Below are positions 7,558 through 15,114 of a stretch of 23,245 bases of DNA, piece by piece. The notes under the pieces are model-generated. The model searched no databases, was not told the origin of the DNA, and saw only the letters and a program-made list of their open reading frames with translations. This stretch comes from an uncultured Eubacterium sp. (GTDB lineage Bacteria; Bacillota; Clostridia; Lachnospirales; Lachnospiraceae): positions 1 through 23,245 of the forward strand of contig CAKRGF010000038.1 of assembly GCA_934322085.1 (NCBI GenBank), in the 5' to 3' direction. Within the stretch, counting starts at the first letter, position 1. Each line of letters begins with the position of its first letter. Made by a program: the position numbers and the translations under genes.

Positions 7558-7824
7558 ATGAATTACACCTATTATACAAAAGGTACTTGTTCCAAACAGA
7601 TTGATTTGGAAATTAATGGTGACGTTATCACAAATGTAAAGTTTTATGGTGGCTGTGATGGAAATTTGAAAGCCATTCCTGCACTGGTTAATGGATTAAC
7701 CGTAGATGAAATTTCAAACAAATTATCCGGCATCCAGTGTGGATTTAAAGGCACTTCCTGCGGCGACCAGCTGGCTCATGCAGTCAGAGAAGCCTATGAG
7801 GCTGAGAAAGCAGCCAATGCCTAG
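7558..7824 (+). CDS. TSCPD domain protein (TIGR03905-like)
   Basis: The 88-aa cytoplasmic protein is almost entirely a TSCPD domain: a beta-rich N-terminus with F-Y-G-G-C-D-G at about 29-35, then G-x-x-C-G-F-K-G-T-S-C-G-D-Q-L-A near 61-75. The name-giving T-S-C-P-D is T-S-C-G-D here. Conserved cysteines suggest a metal or nucleic-acid link. The related domain occurs at the end of B12-dependent ribonucleotide reductases, but the function of the stand-alone form is not established. It has an excellent promoter and ribosome site. queT follows 72 bases later behind a riboswitch, and no terminator separates them, so they may be co-transcribed. Confidence 0.85.
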   Translation: MNYTYYTKGTCSKQIDLEINGDVITNVKFYGGCDGNLKAIPALVNGLTVDEISNKLSGIQCGFKGTSCGDQLAHAVREAYEAEKAANA

Positions 7825-7846
7825 TAAGACATTGGTCTGCTTTGAC

Positions 7847-7890
7847 TGAGTGTTCGAAACCATCCACTCATTAAACAAAACTAAGGAGAG
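7847..7890 (+). promoter_or_regulatory. preQ1-I riboswitch overlapping the queT ribosome site
   Basis: TGAGTG (7847-7852) pairs with CACTCA (7865-7870) around a 12-base loop. The tail at 7871-7886 (TTAAACAAAACTAAGG) is the A-rich strand of a preQ1-I aptamer. It closely resembles the known Thermoanaerobacter aptamer tail. The last bases of the tail form the AAGGAG ribosome site for the ATG at 7897, so ligand binding should hide it and reduce translation. This fits control of a queuosine-precursor transporter by preQ1. Confidence 0.82.
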
Positions 7891-7896
7891 AAAAAA

Positions 7897-8373
7897 ATGA
7901 AAAGCAAAAAATTAGTATTTATCTGTCAGGCAGCCGTTATCGCTGCCCTCTATGTCGTATTGACTTATGTATTCAGCGCCTTTGCAAGCGGTGTGATTCA
8001 AGTTCGTGTTTCCGAAGCATTAACCGTACTGCCTGCCTTTACACCGGCAGCAATTCCGGGACTTGTCATCGGATGTCTATTGAGCAATACCCTGACCGGG
8101 TGTGTTCTTCTCGATATTATTTTCGGAAGCGTTGCTACCTTAATCGGTGCACTCGGCTCGTATGCACTTCGCCGTCATACATGGCTGGTGCCAATTCCAC
8201 CAATCGTTTCCAATATGATTATCGTGCCATTTGTCCTTCGCTTTGCCTATGGTGCCACGGACGCATTCCCTTTTATGATGGCAACTGTTGGCGCAGGAGA
8301 AATTATTTCCTGTTATTTACTCGGCATGATTTTATATGGAGCACTCAAAAAAGTGAACCATACACTGTTCTAA
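7897..8373 (+). CDS. queT: QueT-family queuosine precursor transporter
   Basis: The 158-aa hydrophobic protein has five or six membrane segments. Its N-terminus and the V-R-V-S-E-A-L-T-V-L-P motif near residues 38-48 are characteristic of the QueT family. QueT is the substrate-binding S component of an ECF-type vitamin transporter, thought to import a queuosine precursor such as preQ1 used for tRNA wobble modification. The riboswitch directly upstream independently supports this. ECF energising subunits are not in the window and are presumably shared from elsewhere. A short hairpin with a T-run follows the stop. Confidence 0.9.
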   Translation: MKSKKLVFICQAAVIAALYVVLTYVFSAFASGVIQVRVSEALTVLPAFTPAAIPGLVIGCLLSNTLTGCVLLDIIFGSVATLIGALGSYALRRHTWLVPIPPIVSNMIIVPFVLRFAYGATDAFPFMMATVGAGEIISCYLLGMILYGALKKVNHTLF

Positions 8374-8374
8374 A

Positions 8375-8397
8375 AATGCCTTGAGGCATTGATTTTT
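8375..8397 (+). terminator. Intrinsic terminator after queT
   Basis: AATGCC (8375-8380) pairs with GGCATT (8385-8390) around a TTGA loop, followed by a T-run at 8393-8397. The -35 box of the next promoter overlaps its end. Confidence 0.7.
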
Positions 8398-8417
8398 ACG
8401 CTTTATAAGGGTATAAT
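8389..8417 (+). promoter_or_regulatory. Sigma-70-type promoter for the carboxypeptidase-plsC operon
   Basis: TTGATT at 8389-8394 and perfect TATAAT at 8412-8417 are 17 bases apart. The -35 box overlaps the right arm and tail of the queT terminator. Confidence 0.65.
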
Positions 8418-8485
8418 CGTAATATTAGGATAAAAATTTCGTGCTTACACGATAAATATTCAGTTATTTGAGGATAGAGACACTT

Positions 8486-9358
8486 ATGAAGCGAATACTT
8501 TTGATTTTCGCAGTATTCTTTGTCATCGTGGCAGGAATTTATTACTGGAGACAGACGCACATACAAACATCGTCCGATTCCATTTCCACGCCCCGTGTGA
8601 CAACATCATCTGCGATAAAACCGGAACCGACTGAGCCACCTTTACTTCCCTCAAACCTTGAGAGTATTACAACAAATAACAGTGCGGTTCCCTTAGACGT
8701 GGTTCCCAGCAGTTACACGGCACTCGTAAGCCGCGACTATCTGCTGCCATCGACCTATGTGCCAAAAGATTTGGTCGAGATTTCCGTTCGATTCAGTTCG
8801 AACTCACACGACGACAAACGAAAAATGCGGCGTGTTGCATCCAAAGCACTGTCAAAAATGTTTCGGGCCGCCGAGAAAAAGGGCATTATTTTATATGGTG
8901 TTTCGGGCTACCGTTCGTATGAACGCCAGAAATCCATTTACTCAAGGAATGTTGCGCTGCACGGAAAAAAGGCGACCGATTCTTTGTCCGCAAAACCCGG
9001 CAGCAGTGAACATCAGACAGGCCTTACGATTGATGTTTCCGCCAGTTCGGTAGGCTGTTTATTGACCGAGCGTTTTGGCTCTACCAAAGAAGGCAGATGG
9101 CTCGCTAAAAATGCCCACAAATATGGCTTTATTATCCGCTATCCAAAGGGGAAAACAAAGCTTACCGGCTATTCCTACGAGCCATGGCACATCCGCTATG
9201 TCGGCATCGGCTACGCCAGTTATTTAAAAAAGAACAAACTAACACTTGAAGAATTATACGGCGTCAACCAAAAAGCGAACGAAAATACAACGAAAGTCGA
9301 TGTGGAGAATACCGATGAATACGAAACGTCATCGCCGTCTCCGACACCAAACCAATAG
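8486..9358 (+). CDS. VanY-like D-alanyl-D-alanine carboxypeptidase (M15B), membrane-anchored
   Basis: The 290-aa protein begins with one membrane segment (residues 4-20), then a Ser/Thr/Pro-rich linker and an M15 peptidase domain (about 80-260). The catalytic pattern is complete: S-G-Y-R-S at 140-144, H176 and D183 in S-S-E-H-Q-T-G-L-T-I-D, and E232-P-W-H235. It should remove terminal D-Ala from peptidoglycan stem peptides outside the membrane. I chose the ATG at 8486 because GAGGA lies 11 bases upstream. The in-frame TTG at 8468 has no ribosome site. The C-terminal 30 residues are acidic and Ser/Pro-rich. plsC follows after 15 bases. Confidence 0.9.
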   Translation: MKRILLIFAVFFVIVAGIYYWRQTHIQTSSDSISTPRVTTSSAIKPEPTEPPLLPSNLESITTNNSAVPLDVVPSSYTALVSRDYLLPSTYVPKDLVEISVRFSSNSHDDKRKMRRVASKALSKMFRAAEKKGIILYGVSGYRSYERQKSIYSRNVALHGKKATDSLSAKPGSSEHQTGLTIDVSASSVGCLLTERFGSTKEGRWLAKNAHKYGFIIRYPKGKTKLTGYSYEPWHIRYVGIGYASYLKKNKLTLEELYGVNQKANENTTKVDVENTDEYETSSPSPTPNQ

Positions 9359-9373
9359 AAAAGGGGAACTTGT

Positions 9374-10105
9374 ATGAGAACCATTATTATTTTAATTTTA
9401 TATGTTATTATTTCGATTTTAAGTCTTCCAATGTACCTGATTGAAGCAATTGTACGGCTTATCAGCCCGCATGTGGCAGCCCACATCGCACAGGTCATTG
9501 TCAAGAGAGTGTTTAATCTTGTTATGTTTGTTTCGGGATGCAAAAAGACCATTATCGGCATAGAAAATATTCCGAAAGACACACCGATAATGTATGCCGC
9601 CAACCACCGCAGCTTTTATGACATCATTTTAGCTTACGCAACAGTTCCGAATCAGACCGCTTTCATTTCAAAAATGGAAATTAAAAAAATGCCTTGTGTC
9701 GCACAGTGGATGTATTTTTTGAATTGTCTGTTTATGGACCGCGGCGATGTAAAACAGAATCTGCAGATTATTTTATCTGCCATTACACTCGTAAAAAACG
9801 GCTATTCCATTTACATTGCACCGGAGGGAACCAGAAATGCAACCGATACGCTGCTTGAGTTTAAGGAGGGCAGTATGAAGATTGCCACCAAGGGGAAATG
9901 TCCGATTATCCCGGTCTGCTTATGCAACACCGAAAATATTTTTGAAAATAATCTGCCTTGGATTAAAAAGGGAAAAATCCTCATTGAATACGGAAAACCA
10001 ATTTATCCGGACGAACTGGATAAGGAAACAAAAAAACACCTCGGCGTTTATGTGCGTGGAATTATTGAGGAAATGTATGAGGAAAATCGAAAAAAAATCA
10101 GCTAA
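9374..10105 (+). CDS. plsC: 1-acyl-sn-glycerol-3-phosphate acyltransferase family protein (PlsC-like)
   Basis: The 243-aa protein has a membrane-seeking N-terminus (residues 1-28) and an acyltransferase domain. N77-H78-R-S-F-Y-D83 carries the catalytic HX4D motif, and P150-E-G-T-R154 is the glycerol-phosphate-binding motif. It should acylate lysophosphatidic acid to phosphatidic acid at the inner face of the membrane. The ATG follows AAAGGGGA and lies 15 bases after the carboxypeptidase stop, so both are on one transcript. A narrower substrate cannot be assigned from sequence alone. Confidence 0.88.
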   Translation: MRTIIILILYVIISILSLPMYLIEAIVRLISPHVAAHIAQVIVKRVFNLVMFVSGCKKTIIGIENIPKDTPIMYAANHRSFYDIILAYATVPNQTAFISKMEIKKMPCVAQWMYFLNCLFMDRGDVKQNLQIILSAITLVKNGYSIYIAPEGTRNATDTLLEFKEGSMKIATKGKCPIIPVCLCNTENIFENNLPWIKKGKILIEYGKPIYPDELDKETKKHLGVYVRGIIEEMYEENRKKIS

Positions 10106-10180
10106 ACCTTTCTTTTTTTCCCATTCCATGATAGAATAGTTCCAGTTTGAAATTTTTATGAAGTGGAGGAATCGCAAACC

Positions 10181-10639
10181 ATGCATGTTTTTTTAACTAT
10201 TTTAGCAATTGTTGCCATTGTATTAGTTGTTGTCATGGTCGTTCTTTACTTCTTAGGCAAAAAAATGCAGAAGAAGCAGGACGAATCGCAGGCACAGATG
10301 CAGGCTGCATCCCAGACAGCAACCATTCTTGTCATTGACAAAAAGCGGATGAAATTAAAAGATTCCGGTCTTCCAAAGATGGTTTTGGAAAACACACCAA
10401 AATATCTCCGTGGCTCAAAAGTACCGATTGTCAAAGCTAAAATCGGACCAAAAGTAATGTCTTTGATGTGTGACGAAAAAATCTTCCCGGTTCTCCCGGT
10501 AAAGAAAGAATTAAAAGTTGTCATCAGCGGAATTTACATTATGGGCGTCAAAGGACGTAACGTACTTGACAATCCGGAAGAAAAACTTGGCTTCTGGCAG
10601 AGAAGTAAATTGAAAGCATTGAAAAAAGCAGGAAGATAA
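10181..10639 (+). CDS. Unrecognised membrane-anchored protein
   Basis: I do not recognise this 152-aa protein. One strong membrane segment covers residues 3-24, with a K-K-M-Q-K-K-Q-like basic stop after it. A Gln/Ala-rich linker (about 32-46) leads to a soluble domain of about 100 residues. That domain has alternating hydrophobic and basic residues (pI clearly basic) and two Val/Ile-rich strands near 108-125. The start is the ATG at 10181, preceded by TGGAGGA at 10164-10170. The GTG at 10163 overlaps that site and is unlikely. A weak TAGAAT at 10132-10137 may be a -10 box, but I see no good -35. The orientation of the soluble domain, inside or outside, is uncertain. Confidence 0.7.
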   Translation: MHVFLTILAIVAIVLVVVMVVLYFLGKKMQKKQDESQAQMQAASQTATILVIDKKRMKLKDSGLPKMVLENTPKYLRGSKVPIVKAKIGPKVMSLMCDEKIFPVLPVKKELKVVISGIYIMGVKGRNVLDNPEEKLGFWQRSKLKALKKAGR

Positions 10640-10644
10640 ATATT

Positions 10645-10719
10645 GCAGAAAGATAGAAAAAGCAGCAAGCGGGATATTTGCTCACGCAAATATAGCTTGC
10701 TGTTTTTCTATGTTTCTGC
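10645..10719. terminator. Long hairpin terminator, shared core
   Basis: A stem of more than 30 pairs runs from GCAGAAA (10645) to TTTCTGC (ends 10719). It includes TAGAAAAA/TTTTTCTA, CAGCAAGC/GCTTGCTG and an inner ATATTTGC/GCAAATAT hairpin around TCAC. The T-run sits in the right arm and the A-run in the left arm, so it could act in both directions. The next 90 bases (10720-10810) hold nothing I recognise. Confidence 0.75.
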
Positions 10720-10810
10720 TTGCGGATAAGGGAAAGAGAAGCTTGTAATAGGGGGAAGTTGTTTTTTGTCAACACCCTTTTCCAAAACCCTCCCTCCTCC
10801 ATTCTCGAAT

Positions 10811-10880
10811 AAAAAAAGAAGCCGGGTTCAAAGCTATATTTGCTTCGCAAATATCCTGCTTTGAACCCGGGTCTTTTTTT
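10811..10880. terminator. Bidirectional terminator closing the ddl-HD-GYP operon
   Basis: A 7-base A-run (10811-10817) and a 7-base T-run (10874-10880) enclose CCGGGTTCAAAGC (10822-10834) paired perfectly with GCTTTGAACCCGG (10858-10870). An inner ATATTTGC/GCAAATAT hairpin lies within. It ends 2 bases before the HD-GYP stop codon on the minus strand. The inner core is nearly the same as in the hairpin at 10645-10719, in inverted orientation. Confidence 0.85.
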
Positions 10881-10881
10881 A

Positions 10882-11904
10882 TTACCTCTCAAAATCCAAA
10901 ATCGAAAGTGGTTCACTAAGATTCTCATTTTGTTCTGCCAAATCAATCGTTTCCCCATCAGACAAGCGTCTTACAATGGGGTAGAGCGTATGGTACTGGC
11001 GATTCTCTACCACGACCGCAACGTTGCCATCCGACAATATTACGTTACGTCCCTTTGGATAAACCGGTATGTAAGTAATGAATGCCTTTACATATTCCGG
11101 CTGGAACATTTTTCCGGCATTGTTCATCAAAAATTCGATGGCTTCTTTTGGCGACTGCGCTTTTTTATACGGACGCTCACTTGTAATCGCATCATAAACA
11201 TCCGCAATGTGAATGATTTTTGCAAACATATAAATCTGGTCGCCGTGCAGTCCCAGTGGATAACCGGAACCATTTACATTTTCATGGTGCATATAAACAC
11301 CCATTTTCGTTTTGGAACTGATGTTAATGTTCTCTTTAAGTCTTTCATAGCCAAGTTCCGAGTGCGTTTTCATCGTTTCATACTCTTCCTCAGAAAGCGG
11401 ACCTGCCTTTTCCAATAAATCAAGCGGCAAATTAAGTTTTCCGATATCATGCAAAAGTCCTGCTGCCGAAAGTTCCTTCAGAATCGACTTTTTCAATCCG
11501 ATACCGATACCTGTGAGCACCGACAAAACTGCTACATTTATCGAATGTTTGTAAGTATAATCTGAGTTTGTCCGCATACTGATTAAGTTGACATTAATAT
11601 CACCATTTAAACTTAACTCTTCTGTGATGTCACTTGCCACTTTAAGCGCGGCATCAATATCAAGTTTCGTCAATGCCTTGGTTGCCTTTACCCCCAATTC
11701 ATCACTAATCAAATCTTCTACTGTAATATCTGATGACATCTCATCTTCAATATACAACCCCGCCAAGCCTATATCACGCATTCTTGAAATTAACCGTTCG
11801 GTCAATTTGACCCGGTAATTCACTAAGATGCTGCCCTGTTCATTGTAAATGGATTTTCCAACAATCATTCCGGGCTGTGCACTGTCAATACTGATATATC
11901 TCAT
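10882..11904 (-). CDS. HD-GYP domain protein, likely cyclic di-GMP phosphodiesterase
   Basis: The 340-aa cytoplasmic protein has an N-terminal domain of about 60 residues, resembling the DUF3391-type lead domain of other HD-GYP proteins, and an HD-GYP domain from about 110 to 300. Metal ligands are visible: H120, H152-D153, K156, H181, H206-H207-E208 and D235. G214-Y-P216 is the name-giving motif. The usual D in H-H-E-x-x-D-G is N211 here. Members hydrolyse cyclic di-GMP, some cyclic GMP-AMP. The ATG overlaps the dapF stop (ATGA), so translation is coupled to dapF. A strong terminator follows directly. Confidence 0.9.
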   Translation of the reverse strand: MRYISIDSAQPGMIVGKSIYNEQGSILVNYRVKLTERLISRMRDIGLAGLYIEDEMSSDITVEDLISDELGVKATKALTKLDIDAALKVASDITEELSLNGDINVNLISMRTNSDYTYKHSINVAVLSVLTGIGIGLKKSILKELSAAGLLHDIGKLNLPLDLLEKAGPLSEEEYETMKTHSELGYERLKENINISSKTKMGVYMHHENVNGSGYPLGLHGDQIYMFAKIIHIADVYDAITSERPYKKAQSPKEAIEFLMNNAGKMFQPEYVKAFITYIPVYPKGRNVILSDGNVAVVVENRQYHTLYPIVRRLSDGETIDLAEQNENLSEPLSILDFER

Positions 11905-12746
11905 ACGTCAATCTCTCCATCAAAAACCGTCGTTGCCGGTCCTTTCATCTGTACCTCGCCATTAGCTAAATACGTGTCATATAGTTTACCCCCGCGAATC
12001 TGTACCTCAACTTCTTCTCCCCGTTTACAAAAGCCATTTAAAACAGCCGCTACAACGGATGCACATGTGCCGGTTCCGCAGGAAATCGTCTCCCCAGAGC
12101 CGCGTTCCCACACTCGCATCTTTATCGTGTGGTCATCAATTACCTCAACAAACTCTGTGTTAATCCGATCCGGAAATAGCTTGTGATTTTCAAAGGACGG
12201 ACCAATTTTCTCTAAATCTAAATCATCAATTCCCTCTGTAAAAATCACACAGTGTGGATTTCCCATTGAAACACAAGTGGCTTCATACTCTTTTCCGTCA
12301 ACCACAAGTTTTTTAGCAACAAATGCATCGCCATCTGCGGATACCGGAATCTTTGCAGGTTCCAATACCGCCTGTCCCATATTCACCGTTATGTAAGTAA
12401 CCAATCCGTTTTCTACGGTAAGTTTCAACGCTTTTATGCCGCTCTTCGTCTCAATCGTGATCTCATCCGAATGAACAATTCCATGCTCATATGCATACTT
12501 TGCGACACAGCGAATCCCGTTTCCACACATCGCACCTTCCGAGCCGTCTGCATTATACATAATCATACGACAGTCCGCTGTTTTAGACGGTGCAATCAGA
12601 ATCAAGCCATCGGAGCCAATTCCAAAATGTCTGTCGCTCACAAAAACCGCCAGTTTGGATGCATCGTCTATCTGTTCTGTAAATAAATTTACATAAACAT
12701 AATCATTGCCGGTTCCGTGCATTTTCGTAAAATGTAATTTACTCAC
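11901..12746 (-). CDS. dapF: Diaminopimelate epimerase
   Basis: The 281-aa cytoplasmic enzyme interconverts LL- and meso-diaminopimelate, supplying meso-DAP for peptidoglycan and lysine. The two catalytic cysteines are in M-C-G-N-G-I-R-C (about residue 74) and S-C-G-T-G-T-C-A (about residue 223). The N-terminal F-x-K-M-H-G-T-G-N-D-Y signature is present, and the length is normal. It starts 12 bases after the DUF1934 gene stop, with AGGAGG just before the ATG. With ddl in the same operon it links two branches of wall-precursor synthesis. Confidence 0.96.
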   Translation of the reverse strand: MSKLHFTKMHGTGNDYVYVNLFTEQIDDASKLAVFVSDRHFGIGSDGLILIAPSKTADCRMIMYNADGSEGAMCGNGIRCVAKYAYEHGIVHSDEITIETKSGIKALKLTVENGLVTYITVNMGQAVLEPAKIPVSADGDAFVAKKLVVDGKEYEATCVSMGNPHCVIFTEGIDDLDLEKIGPSFENHKLFPDRINTEFVEVIDDHTIKMRVWERGSGETISCGTGTCASVVAAVLNGFCKRGEEVEVQIRGGKLYDTYLANGEVQMKGPATTVFDGEIDV

Positions 12747-12758
12747 ACAACTCCTCCT

Positions 12759-13193
12759 TTATTCTTCAATGAAAATATCTACATTGCAGTTAGACAAAAA
12801 TGTCTGGTTCAGTTCCAAATCATAATCTAACTTCAAATGAAATCCCCGCTCGGTGAGTATCTTTTGGAGCGATTTCGTGCTAAGCGCAATCTCCAGTTCC
12901 CCAACCGGCGTCGAATAATATGAATACGTCGTCTCATTTGGCACAAACACCATATGGCTTTCCGCCGGACCATGCTTGATAATCTCTAACTGGTCGTCTT
13001 TGTATTTCACCAGATTTTTCACAACGGAGACAAGTCCATTTTCTTCCTCTTCCACAACTTCCTCATAGGTAATCCATGCAAATCCATCTCTCTCACACAT
13101 CTGCCCAACAGAAATCACTTCCACATCATCGCGGTCGCCGTCTTCGCCGTGCATATGCATGCCGCAGATTCTAAGTTTAACCTCTTTTGTCAT
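12759..13193 (-). CDS. DUF1934 family protein
   Basis: The 144-aa product is a small, acidic, calycin-like beta-barrel-type protein. It alternates strands with a conserved middle segment of the T-T-Y-S-Y-Y-S-T-P-V-G-E-L type at about 88-100, which fits DUF1934 (YwiB-like). The biochemical role is not established. It has no signal peptide or membrane segment. AAGGAG precedes the ATG. It lies between ddl and dapF with gaps of 11 and 12 bases, so it is expressed with the wall-precursor enzymes. Confidence 0.8.
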   Translation of the reverse strand: MTKEVKLRICGMHMHGEDGDRDDVEVISVGQMCERDGFAWITYEEVVEEEENGLVSVVKNLVKYKDDQLEIIKHGPAESHMVFVPNETTYSYYSTPVGELEIALSTKSLQKILTERGFHLKLDYDLELNQTFLSNCNVDIFIEE

Positions 13194-13204
13194 GTTCTGA
13201 CTCC

Positions 13205-14254
13205 TTATCTTTCAAATGCAAGTGCAATAATCCGATCTAACAATTCTTCTTTCTCAAGCCCTGCTGCCTTCCAAAGCATCGGATACATACTGATGTTGGT
13301 AAATCCCGGAAGTGTATTAATTTCATTGAAAATCACTTCGTTCGTTCCCTGCTCCACAAAGAAGTCAACACGCGATAATCCAAAACCGCCCACGGCGCGA
13401 AATACCGCTACTGCATTTGTCCGGATTTTCTCCTTTACTTCATCCGGCAGATCCGGGTCAATTACCGTCTTCGATTCCGCATTGTTGTACTTGGCATCAA
13501 AATCATAAAACTCTGCTGCCGCCAAAATTTCACCAACCGGCGACGCTTTTGGATTTTGTCCGCCTAAAATGGCACACTCCACTTCTCGTCCGATAATCGT
13601 TTCCTCAATCAGCACACGATGGTCATGTTTTTTCGCAAGTGCCAGCGCTTTTTCTAACTCTTCTCTGTTATGTGCCTTGCTGACACCCTGTGAAGAACCG
13701 GCATTGGATGGCTTTACAAAAACCGGATATCCCAGTTTCTCTTCTACCTTTGCAATTGTCTCTTCTTTTTCACTCAAATCTCTTGCAGTATCTGCCACAT
13801 AAGCTGCCTGACGGACACCGATGCGGTCAGCAAAAATCTTTGTTGAAATCTTATCCATACTTGCAGCGGATGCTAAAACATCACATCCCACATACGGGAT
13901 TCCCGCCAGTTCAAAAAGACCCTGAATCGTTCCATCTTCTCCAAACTTACCATGCAGAACCGGAAAAGCCACATCAATCGGAATCACTTCCACATCATTT
14001 CCCGTTACTTTCCAGATTCCTTTCTTTTCATGATCCGGCGAAATCACGGCTGTCACCGTTCCATTTACCCAGGAACCATCTCGAATCGAATCAGTATCTT
14101 CCACGAAAAGCCATTTGCCTTCCTTCGTAATACCAATTCGGTATATATCATATTTATCTTCCCGCAGTCCGTCAATTACATTTGCTGCGGAAACACAGGA
14201 CACGTCATGCTCCGATGACTGTCCACCAAAAATCACTGCTACCCTCTTTTTCAT
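13205..14254 (-). CDS. ddl: D-alanine--D-alanine ligase
   Basis: The 349-aa ATP-grasp enzyme joins two D-alanines for the peptidoglycan stem peptide in the cytoplasm. The N-terminal V-A-V-I-F-G-G-x-S-S-E-H-D-V-S motif, the ATP-grasp segment V-K-P-S-N-A-G-S-S-Q-G-V (about 182-193) and the C-terminal F-N-E-I-N-T-L-P-G-F-T motif (about 313-323) are intact. The omega-loop segment Y-D-F-D-A-K-Y supports D-Ala-D-Ala rather than the D-lactate specificity of VanA-type ligases. It is the first gene of a four-gene operon. Confidence 0.96.
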   Translation of the reverse strand: MKKRVAVIFGGQSSEHDVSCVSAANVIDGLREDKYDIYRIGITKEGKWLFVEDTDSIRDGSWVNGTVTAVISPDHEKKGIWKVTGNDVEVIPIDVAFPVLHGKFGEDGTIQGLFELAGIPYVGCDVLASAASMDKISTKIFADRIGVRQAAYVADTARDLSEKEETIAKVEEKLGYPVFVKPSNAGSSQGVSKAHNREELEKALALAKKHDHRVLIEETIIGREVECAILGGQNPKASPVGEILAAAEFYDFDAKYNNAESKTVIDPDLPDEVKEKIRTNAVAVFRAVGGFGLSRVDFFVEQGTNEVIFNEINTLPGFTNISMYPMLWKAAGLEKEELLDRIIALAFER

Positions 14255-14330
14255 AGGAGCCCCTTTCCGGGTATTTCACCCTGCCGGTAACTTTTTCATA
14301 TAGCTAATAAAAGCATATGACACCTCTTAT

Positions 14331-14359
14331 ACTTTATCACGGAACCCCTTTTTTTTCAA
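14331..14359 (-). promoter_or_regulatory. Probable sigma-70-type promoter for the ddl operon
   Basis: On the minus strand TTGAAA (14359-14354) and TAAAGT (14336-14331) are 17 bases apart, inside the gap between spoIIR and ddl. The -35 box reaches the last codons of spoIIR. Confidence 0.5.
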
Positions 14360-14991
14360 GAAAAAAGAGTATTCCTAATCCATTCTATGAACAAAGAAGA
14401 AGTTTCGATACCATTTTCCCCATCAAGCAGTGAATTGTACTCCTCTTCCGTCAGACATTTCTTTAATTTTTCCTTGGATTCTCCCGGCACAATCTGGTAT
14501 GTGGAGTCCACAAAACACAGCGTCGGATACATCACACACCACCAGTTTTTTCCCGCACTTTTTCCCAAATTTACTTTCAGTGCCTCATACTCGCCCGCCG
14601 GAAAAATCATATCGCCATATGTTTTCACCGGAAAATAGCAGGTTGAAAGCGTAGCATCCGCATCATAAGAATATCCTTTTTGCTGCATTTTCTCCTTCGC
14701 AACCGCTTCAATCTCCGGAAGCCTTTTCTGAATTTCTATACGCGCCTCATCCACACTTTCTGCATCCTGCATCACACCGCGCAGATATGTAACAACAGCC
14801 TCTTTTACTTCCATTTTCAATGCCTGGTCTTTTTTGTTGTCGCTGTTGGCAACCACGTGAAGACGCAGAATCTCCTTTGCAATATCTTTTTGCATCCGGT
14901 TTTGTCTCATCTGCCTTGCATAAAAAAACATGAGAACAAACGTCACCACAAATAATCCCGCAATCACAATCCACTTTTTCTTTCCTGTCAT
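14356..14991 (-). CDS. spoIIR: Stage II sporulation protein R
   Basis: The 211-aa protein matches SpoIIR. It has an N-terminal membrane or signal segment (about residues 6-26), then the conserved E-I-L-R-L-H-V-V-A-N-S-D-x-x-x-D-Q-x-L-K region (about 41-60) and a C-terminal domain. In Bacillus the protein is made in the forespore under sigma-F, crosses into the intermembrane space and activates SpoIIGA to process pro-sigma-E. AGGAGG precedes the ATG. I could not identify a convincing sigma-F promoter upstream. It is divergent from ispE. Confidence 0.92.
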   Translation of the reverse strand: MTGKKKWIVIAGLFVVTFVLMFFYARQMRQNRMQKDIAKEILRLHVVANSDNKKDQALKMEVKEAVVTYLRGVMQDAESVDEARIEIQKRLPEIEAVAKEKMQQKGYSYDADATLSTCYFPVKTYGDMIFPAGEYEALKVNLGKSAGKNWWCVMYPTLCFVDSTYQIVPGESKEKLKKCLTEEEYNSLLDGENGIETSSLFIEWIRNTLFS

Positions 14992-15057
14992 TTTAATTTC
15001 CTCCTGATTTCAATATTGTCTAATCATAGCATTGACGAATCTTTTGCATTTATACAC

Positions 15058-15086
15058 TTTGCAGGAAAATGAATTTATGGTACACT
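15058..15086 (+). promoter_or_regulatory. Probable sigma-70-type promoter for ispE
   Basis: TTTGCA at 15058-15063 and TACACT at 15081-15086 are 17 bases apart, 29 bases before the ATG. Confidence 0.45.
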
Positions 15087-15114
15087 CTTTACAAAAGCAG
15101 AAGGGAGAAATGAA

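Noticed and set aside
8468..8485. Upstream TTG start for the carboxypeptidase
   Set aside because: The TTG overlaps the GAGGA ribosome site that serves the ATG at 8486, and no site precedes it.
9552..9559. GCCGATAA on the minus strand as a second sigma-28 promoter
   Set aside because: It lies inside plsC and has no TAAA element at the required distance.
10767..10772. TTGACA on the minus strand as a promoter
   Set aside because: No good -10 box at 16-18 bases, and it would transcribe into terminators without a gene.
10548..10958. 136-aa frame on the minus strand
   Set aside because: It runs through two terminator hairpins and the end of the HD-GYP gene, and has no ribosome site.
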